From Gossypium raimondii (Eukaryota > Streptophyta > Magnoliopsida > Malvales > Malvaceae), in the NCBI RefSeq assembly GCF_025698545.1, contig NC_068570.1:50115924-50179923 (forward strand): a stretch of 64,000 bases of DNA. Reading direction: 5' to 3'. The number at the start of each line of letters is the position of its first letter. Position 1 is the stretch's first letter. The translations under genes were made by a program, and so were the position numbers. The notes beneath the pieces are model-generated. The model ran no database searches and was not told where the DNA came from. It was given only the letters and a program-made list of their open reading frames with translations. Positions 34,541 to 46,299 of the stretch are shown here, piece after piece.

Positions 34541-36241
34541 ACGAAAGAGAAAAAAAATAGCGTGCTAAAAAACCTTAGCAGACAAAAGAACTACCCTATT
34601 TTATTTATGAAAAAAAGTGAGTATTTGGTGTATTAACCGTATGTATTTTATTCCATAAACAATTTTAAAAAATTGACATCTACACTTGTCAACCCTCTAA
34701 TCTTACATATGGAATCCTGATGATGACAGTGTACCGAATATTTTCCCTCCAAACATATATATGTTTTCTCCTGAATTAGAGATTAATTTTTTACAAGCCA
34801 TCTCCCTCTAATTAGGGTGATAATGTATCGTATTTGTATTTTTTATTTTTATTAATATAATTTTTTAGATTTTTTAAGTCAATTTAGAATTTGAATTTAT
34901 TTGTTTCTTTTCAAATTGAACATATTTGATTGATTTTATCAGTTGAAATCGAATGATCAATTATGAAAAAGTTATTATTTTTAATTCATTCTTATTATTT
35001 TAAGATTATTTTCAATACATAATATATATTTAGATTTAAGATAATTATTTTATTTTACAGAAAATTAAAAATATATAAAATGTATAAAAGTTCATGCAAA
35101 ACAAAATTTGATTTGGATACAATAATTAATTTATATGCCCAAAATTGTATGGTTGTTTTTTTAAACGTAATTTTTATGATTGTTAAATAATGGAAAATCA
35201 ATAGTAGATATAAATGTCAGCATATATGATATATGTTGATTAGTGGATAATAATACATATAATTATCTGCCAAAAATATAATGATTTATAACCTTAAAAT
35301 TTAAAAGCCTAAAATAATAATAATATCTCATATATTGATAAATAATTATTTCTTATTATATTTAAATAAACCAATCTTTAATTAATAATTAAATTAAATT
35401 AAACAAAAATAAATTTTAAATAATTATATTTTAATATTTTAACTAAACTTAAAAATAAAAGTGTGAAAATATGAAGAGTGATTAAACATGCATTGAATAT
35501 ATATATATGAAAAAGTAATGGATTAGAACCAAACTCAAAACACTCTTTGCTGCTTAACTTGCCACTATTTACTAGATTTAAATATTTTAATATCTGAAAT
35601 TCCTTTTGTTGAGTAAAACTGAAACTTTCTTTACAAATGTCATGACATTGCTATTTCAACTACAAAAAATATTTTACCTGAGGTGAGGTTGCTATAAATA
35701 AAAATATTTCCAGTTTTCATTGCAAAATTTTGCTTTTTATATATAAAAAGCAAACAAAGTCTTTAATTCTAAATTCTTTGTCTTGTTTTTCATTCTAAAA
35801 TAATAAAATTTCAAAATTGCATTACTTTATTTAGATAAATTATTGTACTTTTATTAATAAAATAATGATATAAGAGCCTGTTTTTTTCAGAGGTATTTCA
35901 ACCTTGTCTTTTTCTCTTCTCTCATATAAAAAAAAAAAAATGAAAACAACAAATACCTCTTGCCAACTTCAAGGAACTATCCAGCGTTGTTATAAAGTCT
36001 GTTCATTTCACCAATCTATTTAACAAAGAAATACTTGCTTTCTCCTCTTCTCTTTCTTTTTAATGGTGTTTTTCTTCAGTAAGTGCTGTTTGTAATTCAC
36101 GAGATTTCTTTGATTTTTAGATTAGTTTTTTCTTGTTGAACTTTCTTTTTCTTTTTTTTTCCTTCTGAACGAGACTGTATCTCTGTTTCTTCCTTTATTG
36201 CTTTTTTTTTTTACTAATCTTTCCCTCACTTTCCCGAGAAA
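34541..36241. other. Intergenic and 5' region of the gene at 36242
   Basis: AT-rich to 35640. CTATAAATA at 35692-35700 is a plausible TATA box. From 35880 to 36240 the sequence becomes pyrimidine-rich, as in a plant 5' leader. A leader intron cannot be excluded. Confidence 0.4.
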
Positions 36242-36912
36242 ATGATGGACATGACGGAAAACCCAAAGTTGGTAAGTATAATATATTTAGGTTTTTTTTT
36301 TTAATTTCATTTTCCTTGTAATCAACTGTTTGATTGATTTCTTTCATCATCTAATATCTATCCTTTAGTTTTTTTTATCATAATTTCAAGTTAACCGCTG
36401 TTCTGTTTTTTTTTTGTATTCCTCTGACTGTGTTTGGTCGGATTCCTTGTAGGATTTAGCATCTTGCTGCGGGGATCTTGTGTCAGAAGAGAAGACCTCC
36501 ACTCAAAAGATATCAGTTTTGGATCATACTAACGGATTTCACTACACAACTGATCAATCCGATAGCTTTGTCATTAACATGGAAAGTTTCTCTCATGGAG
36601 GATTCAATAAAGACGTCAATCCAAATTCAAGAATCACAGTAAGTCTTCTTCTTCTTTTCTGAACATGCTGTATTTTTTGAATCACACGTGTTTATAGCTT
36701 TTTAAAAAAACCAGTTTCATTCATGTATCAAAAAAAAAGTCATCTTTTGTTTGATTTAAAAAAAATTGCAGAAAATCCTTTCACGAAAAGGGTCTCAACG
36801 AGGCGACAACAAGACTATTGTTCCCAATCATACCAATTCTAATGATATGGATTCTTTAGTTTCCACCTCTTCACCCAGAGGTACAAGCACTCTCAATTTA
36901 CCAATTGCTGGG

Positions 36913-36962
<50 letters not shown>

Positions 36963-37066
36963 TAAGAAATTTCCTTGAAAAAGATGGGAATAGTTTAGTC
37001 ATCACCAACCTGGACCAACCTCACCTCCGGGGTTTAGTAGCCAGTAATAGCTCCACAATTATACGG

Positions 37067-37100
<34 letters not shown>

Positions 37101-37853
37101 AGGTTTATCAATTACTTTAATACTAAGATTCTTGGTCCTTCACCATGTGCTGGCATTACATGCCTTGCTTGAATTTAACTTGTTAACAACGGGGCACCTA
37201 TGGAAAAGCCTTTGTCATTTAACTCACGAGAGCTCAATGCATGAACCTGAGCACTGCTGTGTGTTTATTTTTTTTTTTTTTTTGAAATATCTGCTGTGTG
37301 TTTATTAGTTTGGTGCAAGTACAGATTCTTGAGAGTATGTCCTTTTTGTTGGTGGCTCTTTTCTCTTGGATGCAATCTTCTGCATGTATGTCTGTTAGTT
37401 CACATTACTTTTTGTTAGATTGATCTTGGAATTATTGAAACTGCAATTGCTCTGGTAGGGTCTTGCATGCCAGAAAAGCCGAGGACGGTGGTTGCCGGGT
37501 CCACCGATCCTGCCACCAACCAACAAGTTCATCATCAGATCGCCATCACAACCGGCAATATCACTGCTGCAACCGAAAGCAGATTTAGTTTGAGGAGGAA
37601 TAGTTTCAGGCGGTATCCTCCACCATGGTTGCTTGATCCCAAGAGGATTCTCATGTTGTTTGCCACATTGTAAGCTTCCAAGCTATTATGGTATTTTCAC
37701 CTCCAAATTACATAAACACTTTCAACAAATTGATTTGATATATTGAAGTGAAATTTTCCGTTCTTCGACAGGTCAAGCATGGGCACGATTTTGCTGATAT
37801 ATTTCACCTTGTCGATAAGAAAAACGAATGGAGATGAGAATGGCTTAGATTAG
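36242..37853 (+). CDS. Plant protein of unknown function, C-terminal membrane segment
   Basis: Five exons give one continuous 205-codon frame: 36242-36271, 36453-36638, 36772-36880, 37459-37669, 37772-37853. All introns are GT...AG with phases 0, 0, 1, 0-then-2 consistent across the joins. The start is MMDMTENPKL. Features are polar serine/asparagine-rich segments, a short block ILSRKGSQRGDNK, SLVSTSSPRG, then QIAITTGN, and a conserved-looking basic stretch SLRRNSFRRYPPPWLLDPKR. This leads into a hydrophobic helix (ILMLFATLSSMGTILLIYFT, about residues 170-190). The protein resembles plant-only hypothetical proteins that I remember with 'RRNSFRR' next to a C-terminal membrane helix; no function is known to me. 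The N-terminus is likely cytosolic, but this is inference. Long intron 3 holds microsatellites. Confidence 0.75.
36916..36957. repeat. (TTA)n microsatellite, about 14 units
   Basis: Uninterrupted TTA repeat in intron 3 of the gene at 36242-37853; likely polymorphic. Confidence 0.95.
37068..37096. repeat. (TA)n microsatellite
   Basis: About 14 TA units in intron 3 of the gene at 36242-37853. Confidence 0.95.
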
Positions 37854-39740
37854 TAGCTGGAAAAGATAACACACCAACATATTGCTGATTAAAATATGTT
37901 GCAGTATAACACACGCATGGGAGTTCGATGCTTGACAAACAGAAATGGATGCAAGTGGTTGATGATAGGCCATCTTTAAAAAAAAAAAAAAAAAAAAAAG
38001 GGCCTTCTTTTGATGAGAACTATCCAGGAAGTGAAGAACAAAAAGAAAGTTTAGAAAAAGAAGACAAAGTGGGCCATGGGATGACAAAAGCTAATCAATC
38101 TTCCATTAACAGAGCTTCTTTAAAGAAATTTTGGAGATGAAGACAAGGCCTTACTCCACTAAGACAAAGAGAAGGAATCTTTCCTTTTAAATTTACATAA
38201 ATATGTATGTATGTATGTATGTATGTATGTCAGAGATGAAACAAAACATGGTATCCTACTTTTTTGTGCTTTCTTGTTTATCTTCAAATAAGACAAGTTG
38301 ACATGGAGGATCAGAAAAGTTACCTTTGCTCCCCTTCTTTTAATTTTCCTTCGCCCATACCTTCTTTTCTTTTTTTTCCTTTTTTTTTTCTGACAGTCCA
38401 ACTTCAAGTGCTTGTTCTTTGTGGCTTTCATGTGATTGAGCAGAGGGAAGATGATGATAGCTATGACCCTGAGATTTACAGGCACTAAAGTATATACATA
38501 AATGTATATTTGCATATCAGTATGCGCACTCCTAGTTTCTTACCTTTTTTGGACCAAAGTTTGGGCTTTGGGGAATAAAGAAGGGCTACCTATTGAGAGG
38601 GGCCGGGGAATTCTTTCCAAAGGCACGTAGGCTTGCTCCCACAACTGTCAAGTAGGCCGAGCACTCTCACTGATGGTTCAGTTGAAGTGGGAAAGATTGA
38701 ATCATTCCTCATACTGATACATTAATGCCTGGGTTCCGTTATGGTTCAAGTAATCATTGTGCTTTTGTGAAACCATGTTAGTGAAAATGAGCAAAAAAGC
38801 AAATGCATCATGCTGCCGGCAGCAAATAAAGCAGAATAATAGGCAATATGTATGTACACTATGACCATGAGAGCATGCAAAGAGCTAAAATTTTCACTAT
38901 TGAGAAAAGCTGCTTCAGACATGTTGAATTGTTTCAGTTCCATAAAGCCACACCTGATCCCAGAATACAGTCTTTCCTTTTACCTAATGCTCTTCACTGT
39001 GTGAAAAACAAAAATCTTTTATTCTATTCATCCAAACAGAAGCAGTCCATTTCAACTGTATGAATCATGCGAAAGCATAAAGAAATTTAAAGTATCATGA
39101 TACAGAACCCAACAAAATCACTAATTCAACTATAGGACTAAAACAAACTTCATAATAGCATTCAGCAAACTGATTCAGAACATTGTAGTCATTGACAAAT
39201 GGAAAACCTCTTAAGGTAAGGAATTCAAGAGCACCTAGAAAATACGGATTCATGCTTCTTGGATAAAACCAGATACAAGTTTTATATATCCCCCAGTGGG
39301 GAGAAAATGCAGACTCAAATAAACCAAAATAATAAACGAATGATTAAAGACAAGTTAGACCTTGCACTCGTTCTGGTACTAATTTCCTCAATAATCAATA
39401 TATCAGGTTCGGGAGATAATGAAGTAGCCCCTTTAGAATATATTTTCAATAATATAAACCACTTGTAACAAATAATGGCTGCCACTTTATTAAGAATCTT
39501 TATATGTTCAATTGACAGAAAGAAAAGTTTGTTGTAGGACAAACTGCATAAGTAAACTACATAGCTGTATTGCATCATTATAGAATAGTAGTTAGTATAG
39601 TTCATAACCAGTGAAGCACTGCCATTGTACATGTAAATTGTAGCTAATTTCATCGACCCTTCTCAGTAGTTACAAGGCAGCAAAGTCCTATTACTCCAGC
39701 ACACCTGGAGAAAAAAGTAATTTTCCATCTCATTACTTCA
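37854..39740. other. 3' flank and intergenic; no gene recognised
   Basis: 37854-38150 is probably the 3' untranslated region of the preceding gene; it has an A-run at 37978-37998. A (TATG)7 repeat is at 38202-38230. ORF ends such as ...DDDSYDPEIYRH (to 38488) look coding-like, but I could not build a gene around them. No identifiable gene in 38500-39740. Confidence 0.4.
38202..38230. repeat. (TATG)7 microsatellite
   Basis: Seven uninterrupted tetranucleotide units. Confidence 0.9.
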
Positions 39741-41271
39741 TTAGTAACGTTTTGATATTCGTGGCATTGAACACTTTTGCTTACGGTCATGGTAGAGCCT
39801 CAATATAACAGCAGCAGTTTCTTCAATTGCTTTACCAGTAACTTCTGCAAGGATAAGGACCAGTAGGTGATGAGCCCAAGGTTCATCAGATGAATATGTC
39901 AAACATCTTTAACTGCTTAATGTCAAAATTTACCATATTTTTAATCCTCTTAAGCTTAATAATGATCTCTAAGTATCTCCATGTCAAGGAATCAAAATAG
40001 TTGGGAGAGTTAAACAAAAATAAGTAAATTAATTATGTTTACCGATGACTGGCCATGTAGGATTTTGAGCAAAAACCTTGCGAGCAAACTCCAACTCCTC
40101 TTTCACATAAGCCATCTCCGAGTAGTTACTCCTTGCATTGTCACCGAAACCCAGACTCTTAGCCCTTGCTTTCCTAATAGTTTGCAAGACCAAGGGATTA
40201 ATAGTCAAACCAAAAACCTTCTCAGGGTCTACTTCGAAAAGTCCCTTTGGCAAAGCCACTCCCTTCACAATAGGCACATTTGCTACTTTATATCCTTTCT
40301 GTGCTAGATAAATTGATAACGGCGTCTTCCCAGTACGAGAAACACCTGTGAGAACAATATCAGCCTTGCTTAAGTTTTGAGGTAGTGCCCCATCATCCTG
40401 CTTGATTGTAAATTCAACAGCTTCAATCCGCCGAAAGTACTCATCTGAGAGGGGGATGTTTCTTCCAGCTGCTCCACGGGGAAGACCAGAAGGTGAGACA
40501 CCTAAATGAGCAGCAATAGCCTCTGTAATTGGACCCAATATATCCGTCGATGGTATACCCCACAATTTGCAAGCTTGCTTGGCGGACTCTGCCATGGAAG
40601 GATCAGCTAAAGTATATACAAGCAATGCACCTTCCTTGGCTGCCTGCTTTATAATCTCCATCAATCTCTCAACATCATCAATCTGAACATTGCAGATCAT
40701 CATTGTCATTCAACCAATCTAAATGACACTGATTTCCCAGTTTTTAAAACATTACAAGTTCAAGTTTCATCACTAACTACAACAAATACAAAAACTTGGA
40801 TTAATTAGTAACTGAAACGAGTTCTGAAATATGAAACAAAAATACCCCAGAGAAGAGATGGGTATTTACGGGACACCCACGATCCACCAAACAATGCTCG
40901 AACTGCCCCAACGCTGCGTTAACGGAATGCTCCGCCGTCCATCCAGTTCCATCAGATACCATATAAATTGGCTTCCCCGAGTCTGTTAACTCCACCTCAC
41001 GATCGCTGTCATTTGCCGTTGAAGTGGGTTCCAAAGACAAGGTCCCACTGGTTCGTTGAGCTGAGGGGTTCACCTCAAGCGCCCCAGTCCCGTGGCTCGG
41101 TCGTTCAAGCTTGTGGCCCGACCTTAAGGCTCGTGCACGGTACCATCTGTTGAACTGTGGGCTACCCTTTAGTTTCCTAACTTTGGGCTCGGGTTCTGGG
41201 TCGGAAATATCAGGATTGGCCGGGGCGGCCGTGGCCCGGAGGTTGAAGGCGGAGCAAGGACACGCGAGCAT
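39741..41271 (-). CDS. RP1: Plastid PPDK regulatory protein (DUF299 kinase/phosphatase)
   Basis: Three exons: 41271-40846, 40682-40043 and 39844-39741, all GT...AG, giving 389 residues. The N-terminus [13 protein letters not shown] is followed by a proline/serine-rich plastid transit region. Exon 1 then carries [20 protein letters not shown] (start of the kinase-PPPase domain) and NTHLFSG. Exon 2 begins [19 protein letters not shown] and contains [19 protein letters not shown], the P-loop [20 protein letters not shown] and VANVPIV. Exon 3 supplies [17 protein letters not shown] and ends at TAA 39741-39743. Family knowledge: RP1 phosphorylates (ADP-dependent) and dephosphorylates (Pi-dependent) a threonine of pyruvate phosphate dikinase in the stroma, switching it off and on with light. 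The frame is intact with expected length and motifs, so it is probably functional. The promoter is to the right (41272 on). Confidence 0.93.
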
Positions 41272-41804
41272 TTTTAGTTTTGCTTCATTTGCTTTTCTTC
41301 TAATCTAATTTTATATACTTGTCTGAAAATTATGAGGTGGAAGGATCTTGGGCCAAAAAATGGTAGCAAAATCCAAACAATAGGTTAATGAAATATGAAC
41401 CCACCAACTAAGTTGGACTGAATTGGATATTAAAAATCTAAGATATTTTATTCCCATTTGAAGAAAATATCAATTTGATTCTCTCACTTCATTGAGAAAT
41501 GATGGGAGGGATATGAATTCTTGGATATTAATGCCAATTCAATAGGAAGTTGAACCCATTGTTTGGGGCATGAAAATTTCAGTGAGGGCTTTAAATGAGT
41601 TAATGGGAGGATTGGGAGAATATTGCATGTAGTTTAAACAAAATAAAATGGATAAAAGAGCCTCCAAACTATGGGGAAGTGGATCCAATCACATAATGCC
41701 TTTTTTATGGTTACATTCATGTGAGAAGGTGTTGATGTCGGTTTATGCATACCATACTGAGAGACCACCAAAAAGAAATCACAAAAGAGAATAAACATGT
41801 CTTT
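41272..41804. other. RP1 upstream region
   Basis: AT-rich, contains 'ttttatata' near 41310. No gene or clear repeat. Confidence 0.4.
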
Positions 41805-41858
41805 TGAACCGGGGGCCTCTAGTGTGTGAGATTAGCATGATAACCAACTACACTAGAC
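41805..41858 (-). tRNA. tRNA-Val(CAC)-like relic or SINE head
   Basis: On the minus strand the sequence gives 'gtgtagttggttatcatgc' (D-arm), then 'taatctcacacactagagg', an anticodon arm with CAC anticodon, and 'ccccggttcaa' (T-arm start). This follows plant tRNA-Val(CAC). The T-loop and the whole 3' acceptor strand are missing after 'ggttcaa', and the 5' acceptor strand is absent, so it cannot fold as a full tRNA. It is either a truncated tRNA gene or the tRNA-derived head of a SINE. Confidence 0.55.
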
Positions 41859-41924
41859 ATTTTGATGTCACTTAAAATATTAATTAAATACTAATGACAT
41901 AATAATCGGATGCAAGTGTCACGG

Positions 41925-43450
41925 GTGACCGCCTCTAAATGTGCGAACGTTTAAAGTTAAAAATGTGCAAATAAAAATATAAATATTTAAGTGCGGTATC
42001 TGTAAACGTACATGTCAAATTGTAATATAGCAAGCGTTACAATAGAATATCGATAAGTATTCCGAGGATCGTATCCAAGAGATTGCAGATTGGAGAAATT
42101 TATTATTAAATTAATTATAGAAAATAATTACTAATCTAATCAAGTCACAAATCAGTAGTGTGAACCCAAATTAAAAGATTAATTAAACTAATGAAGTTAA
42201 TTAATCTAAAATTAACCTAAGGGAATTTCCAATTCCTAGTGTTGACAATGCGAGCCTCTAGCTTATGATCGATTAAATCCCTAATTATCTAAGTAAATAA
42301 TTAATTATCCTCGATTGAGTTATTTATCACTCTTAGCTAAAAATACTCTTCCGGTCTCATCTTCACTAAGGATTACCACCTAAGTCACCCTTTCAGTCTC
42401 TTCCTAGGCATGCGGATACCCTCTCGGACTCATTGTTTGGCACAAGGTATACACACGATAGGATACCCTTCTGGTCTCACCTGTCTAAATATTCTATCAA
42501 GGGTGTCATTCCCTAATATACTAAGTACTCTTGAATAAACAACTAATTTCAGATAAATAATCACTTAACAGATAAATTAATTTAATAATCGAATCATGCG
42601 AGATATGAATAAAGCACAAGAAATTGTTCTACTATTCATACAAATGTTAATTGATCAGATTAACGAAATATAAATAAAAGAATAAAATAGAAAAGTGAAG
42701 AGAATGCTCATTGATAAATATATTGAAGTGCGGATCCAAAGCAATCTTCGCTCGTAATTGTCTTCACATCGGAATAGATAAGATCCGACTAAACGAACAT
42801 CAAAATAAAATACAAAGAAAACTGAATAGTAAAAAACTGTCTATTTAAGTCTACACTGTCCTGTCTACCAATCCCGGTTACCCTAAAATTACTTATATAG
42901 CTACGAGCTACTTGGTGCCCACACAACACAAGATACATTTAGATACTAATTAATACAATATAATCTTAGATTGCTAGGGTCTAAATATGAAAATATCCCA
43001 AGAGTTCCGTCCTAGGATTTAGCTCATTTTGGCCTGCCTTTGTCACGTCATCCTAATGTAGAAAGACTCCCCGTCACGACATCGCTATCGTGAATGCCTT
43101 CTCATGATTGTTGCGTCGTCATGACAAGGGGAAATTCCTCATCACGACATGGGATGCTTTTTAGCCTTGACAATTTTGTTGTTCTACCGAGCTCCCTTGT
43201 CTTGCGGCCCAACAATTATTCCTTGTATTCTTGGACCTGAATTGGCATCCTACACACTTAATTAGCCCATTAATCACTCCCGAGACCCATGTTAGCCTTA
43301 CAAATCATCGAAACATTAGAAAATGCATAAAAACACTTATTTTATTAATATTTAGATTCTAAGCTATTAATATAAAAATGTAATAATTAATTATAAAATG
43401 CCAAGAAAATAAGTTTGTTAAGTGCCGAAATGTATTTAAACTACCACTAT
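41925..43450. mobile_element. LTR-like repeat remnant
   Basis: Non-coding block with the same feature order as 5341-6700: an early 'tatcgata...gatcgtatccaagagattg' segment, ATTAATTA tracts and a later GC-richer patch. At 43030-43160 several 'cgtcacgacatcg'-type motifs occur, and TCGCGA-like motifs recur at 49466-49600. Ends not determined. Confidence 0.4.
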
Positions 43451-43459
43451 AATTAGTGG

Positions 43460-44280
43460 CAGGTTAACAAGCCACGGATCAAAACTCATGACAAATGCAC
43501 ACATAACGGCTCATGGGGATCATTTGATCCACTTGAATTAGCTCAATTCGTGAAACATATGGAGAATTATATCTACTTAAAGTCTTAGAGGCCTAGTGGA
43601 ACACTCCAATAAAACTAGAGCTATCATGTTGAATATTGTAAATCTTAAGGGATAAAATTGTATAAAGTTTAAATCCCTTAGGACTCTCATCTTGTAGATA
43701 GGCTTTAATCTTTATCATCGGTGTAGTTTAAATTATATCGTTGGATTTGGGAGAGTTCAACTATAAATAGAGTACCTCATTTGTAATCATCCCATTCATT
43801 GTTATTGAATATGTTTGAGAGTATTTACTCAAACACCTTGTGGGCATTGTTTTCGTATTTTCAGTTCGATTCAAGTACTTTTTTCTTTTGAGTTTGCTTC
43901 CGCTTTGTGTTGATGCCTTGGAGAATTTCCCTTGAGAATTCTCACTTACAAAAGATAGACTGACTTAGGTAGATTTGAAACAAAAAAATTACTTAAGGCC
44001 GTGCAATTTACCAAACTAAAATTTTAACCCCGTAATGCAAGAAATTAGATAGTTTTTAGCATCTAATTGTAAGAAAAGAAGAAAGGCTTTTCAAATGAGA
44101 CCTTCTAACGCAATGAAATGATAATGGTGCTAGCGGCAACGATTTGGTGGTGCGCGCAATCGTATCGGCTATTGTTCTATCTCACCTTATCTCATTGTGG
44201 ATTGATTAAGGAATATTAACCATCATTAATGAAAATTTTAATCACCTCGTTATAAAAAAAAAGACAAAATCTCTCTGCAC
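43460..44280 (+). mobile_element. LTR fragment with TATA promoter
   Basis: From about 43628 ('tgttgaatattgtaaatctt') the sequence shows U3-like AT-rich content, a TATA box CTATAAATAG at 43761-43770, and a transcribed-region-like segment after it. This is the layout of a retrotransposon LTR. No coding domain found. Moderate guess. Confidence 0.4.
43761..43770 (+). promoter_or_regulatory. TATA box in an LTR-like segment
   Basis: CTATAAATAG is a consensus plant TATA box, followed by a C/T-rich start region. Confidence 0.5.
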
Positions 44281-44292
44281 ATGATATTAGGT

Positions 44293-45521
44293 AGGGGTGA
44301 GCAAAATTCGATTCGACTCGAAAAAATCGAAAAAAAAATCGAATTTCGAGTTAAACGAATCGAGTTATTCGAGTTAATCGAGTTATTCAAATCAACTCGA
44401 ATTTTTTTTTCGAATTTCGAGTTCGAATCGAGTTGAGTTTTCGAATTCGAATAACTCGAATAATTCGAATAATTCAATATCAAACTATAATATTTTTTGA
44501 TTTTACCCTAAACTCCCAAATTTTTTTACTTTTCCCTCAAAACTTTTACTCCTTCTCACTTTCCCCCCAAAACTTTTACTCCCCTCCCCTCCCAACCCCC
44601 AATCTACCCAAAATCTATTTCCCACCAAAATTTTACTCTTCCATTCATTTTTTTTTCAAAATTTTACTCTCAAAAACCCTCAAAACTTTTTATTTTCCCC
44701 CAAAATTTTTACTCCCTCCCACTTTTCCCCTAAAACTTTTATTCTCTTCCCATCCCACCTCCCATCTACCCCAAACCCTCCCCTCCAATTTTTTTTAATA
44801 TTTTCCTCCAAAATTTTACTCCCCTATTTACTTTCCTCAAACTTTTATTCCCCAAAACTTTTATTTTCCCCTAAACTTTTACTTCTCACCCTTTACTCTC
44901 AAATAAAAATCAAAATTATCCAAAAATCACTAAACATAAATAGTAATAATTTTATTTATATATACTATTTATATTATTAAATTAAATTTCACATTTTATA
45001 TTATTTATATTATTGAATTGTTTAGTCATATTGAATATTTATATTAAAATTGAATTCTTAATTATGCCATAAAATATTCGTGTTAAAATTTTATATTGGT
45101 ATCAATTTCAAATTTTATTTTTAAAATAAATTTTATTAAAAAATCATATTTTTATATTTAATATATTTTTAATTCCAAAATACATAGTGACAAGAATCCG
45201 AAGATAATTGAAATAACTAAGCAAACAAATAAGCTAACCAGTATATAAAAAATTAATAAATAAATTATGAGGTGAAGAAAGTTAATAAAAAATTTGATTA
45301 AGGTGGACAAATTTTATTACGATGGGTGACAATGGTTACAAGGACCCAAAATTATTTTTTAAAATTTAACTCGAACAAATATATTCGATTCGATTCGATT
45401 CGATTCGAATTCCATCTCACTCGACTCGATTCGAGAAAACTTCAAATAAAGTTAGGATGATAAAATGAGATTCGAAAACTCGATTAACTCGAAAATTTTG
45501 ATTCGATTCGATTCGATTACA
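44293..45521. mobile_element. Non-autonomous element with perfect 9-bp target duplication
   Basis: ATATTAGGT is found immediately outside both ends (44284-44292 and 45522-45530). The 1229-bp insert begins AGGGGTGAGCAAAATTCGAT and ends in TTCGATTCGATT repeats. Both ends are rich in 'TCGAGTT' and 'ATTCGA' units that can pair with each other. The interior has C-rich (CAAAACTTTTACTCC) repeats. No ORF beyond low-complexity ones. A 9-bp duplication is the hallmark of Mutator-like elements, but the ends do not show a clear classical MULE TIR. Confidence 0.75.
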
Positions 45522-45530
45522 ATATTAGGT

Positions 45531-46299
45531 CTAACATGAGCCACAAAAAGTTAATTTTGATTATGTTGGAGAAAGGACTTGTTTGAGGATGGGTTGCATT
45601 GTTCATAAAAAAAACTGCCTTGATGAATTGAATTTTCCACCGCTCAAATTAAATTCCACTGACCTGTAACGGTGATAGTGGAGGAGCCTGAACCTTTGAA
45701 GACTCCTCCAAGTATTCTCCATAATTGGAAGTTCAATTATTTTCTACGAATAAAGTACAATCACTTCAATTCTTTTCCTCTAGAATGGTCAGATTGTAAT
45801 GAAGTGTCTTATAAAAGTGATTGAAATGAAGTTTCGCAGGCCTAGCCTGTACTTGATGAACAATGCAAGTCCTTAGCAGTAAGCAGGAATCCCTGTTTTT
45901 TTAAATTATTTGATTCCTCAAATTTATCTAAAAATTTGAGTTCATAAATTATTCAAGTATTACTATTCAATCTTATTATTTGTTGGATATTTAGATATCC
46001 GAATCTACAAAAATTCATATCTATCCACGAAATAATATACAATCAAAAATAAATACAAATTAACAAAAGTAGTTAAATAAAATCTAAACAAATTAAACAT
46101 AATAATTTCACAACAACTTAAATATACCTACCAACTTTCTAAACAAATTAAAAGTCTCAAAGAACTTAGTTTCACATTTAGAGTTTAAAGTTATATATTA
46201 TTAATATAAAAATGTTCATTATATGATTATAAATATAAATAAAATTATGTATCATTAATAATCTACCCACTAATCACATATACTAGGAAAATGATTGTC
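45531..46299. other. Intergenic, nothing recognised
   Basis: Host sequence of the element ending at 45521. AT-rich with no ORF. Confidence 0.4.

Noticed and set aside
37928-38140. 70-codon ORF ending SSINRASLKKFWR downstream of the unknown gene
   Set aside because: Contains a 21-base A-run in frame and starts inside the likely 3' untranslated region; no second exon could be supported.
38264-38488. ORF ending DDDSYDPEIYRH
   Set aside because: The end looks coding-like, but the rest is a pyrimidine-rich tract and no upstream exon was found.
44433-44798. Proline/phenylalanine-rich ORF of 121 codons
   Set aside because: C/T-rich low-complexity interior of the element at 44293-45521; no recognisable domain.
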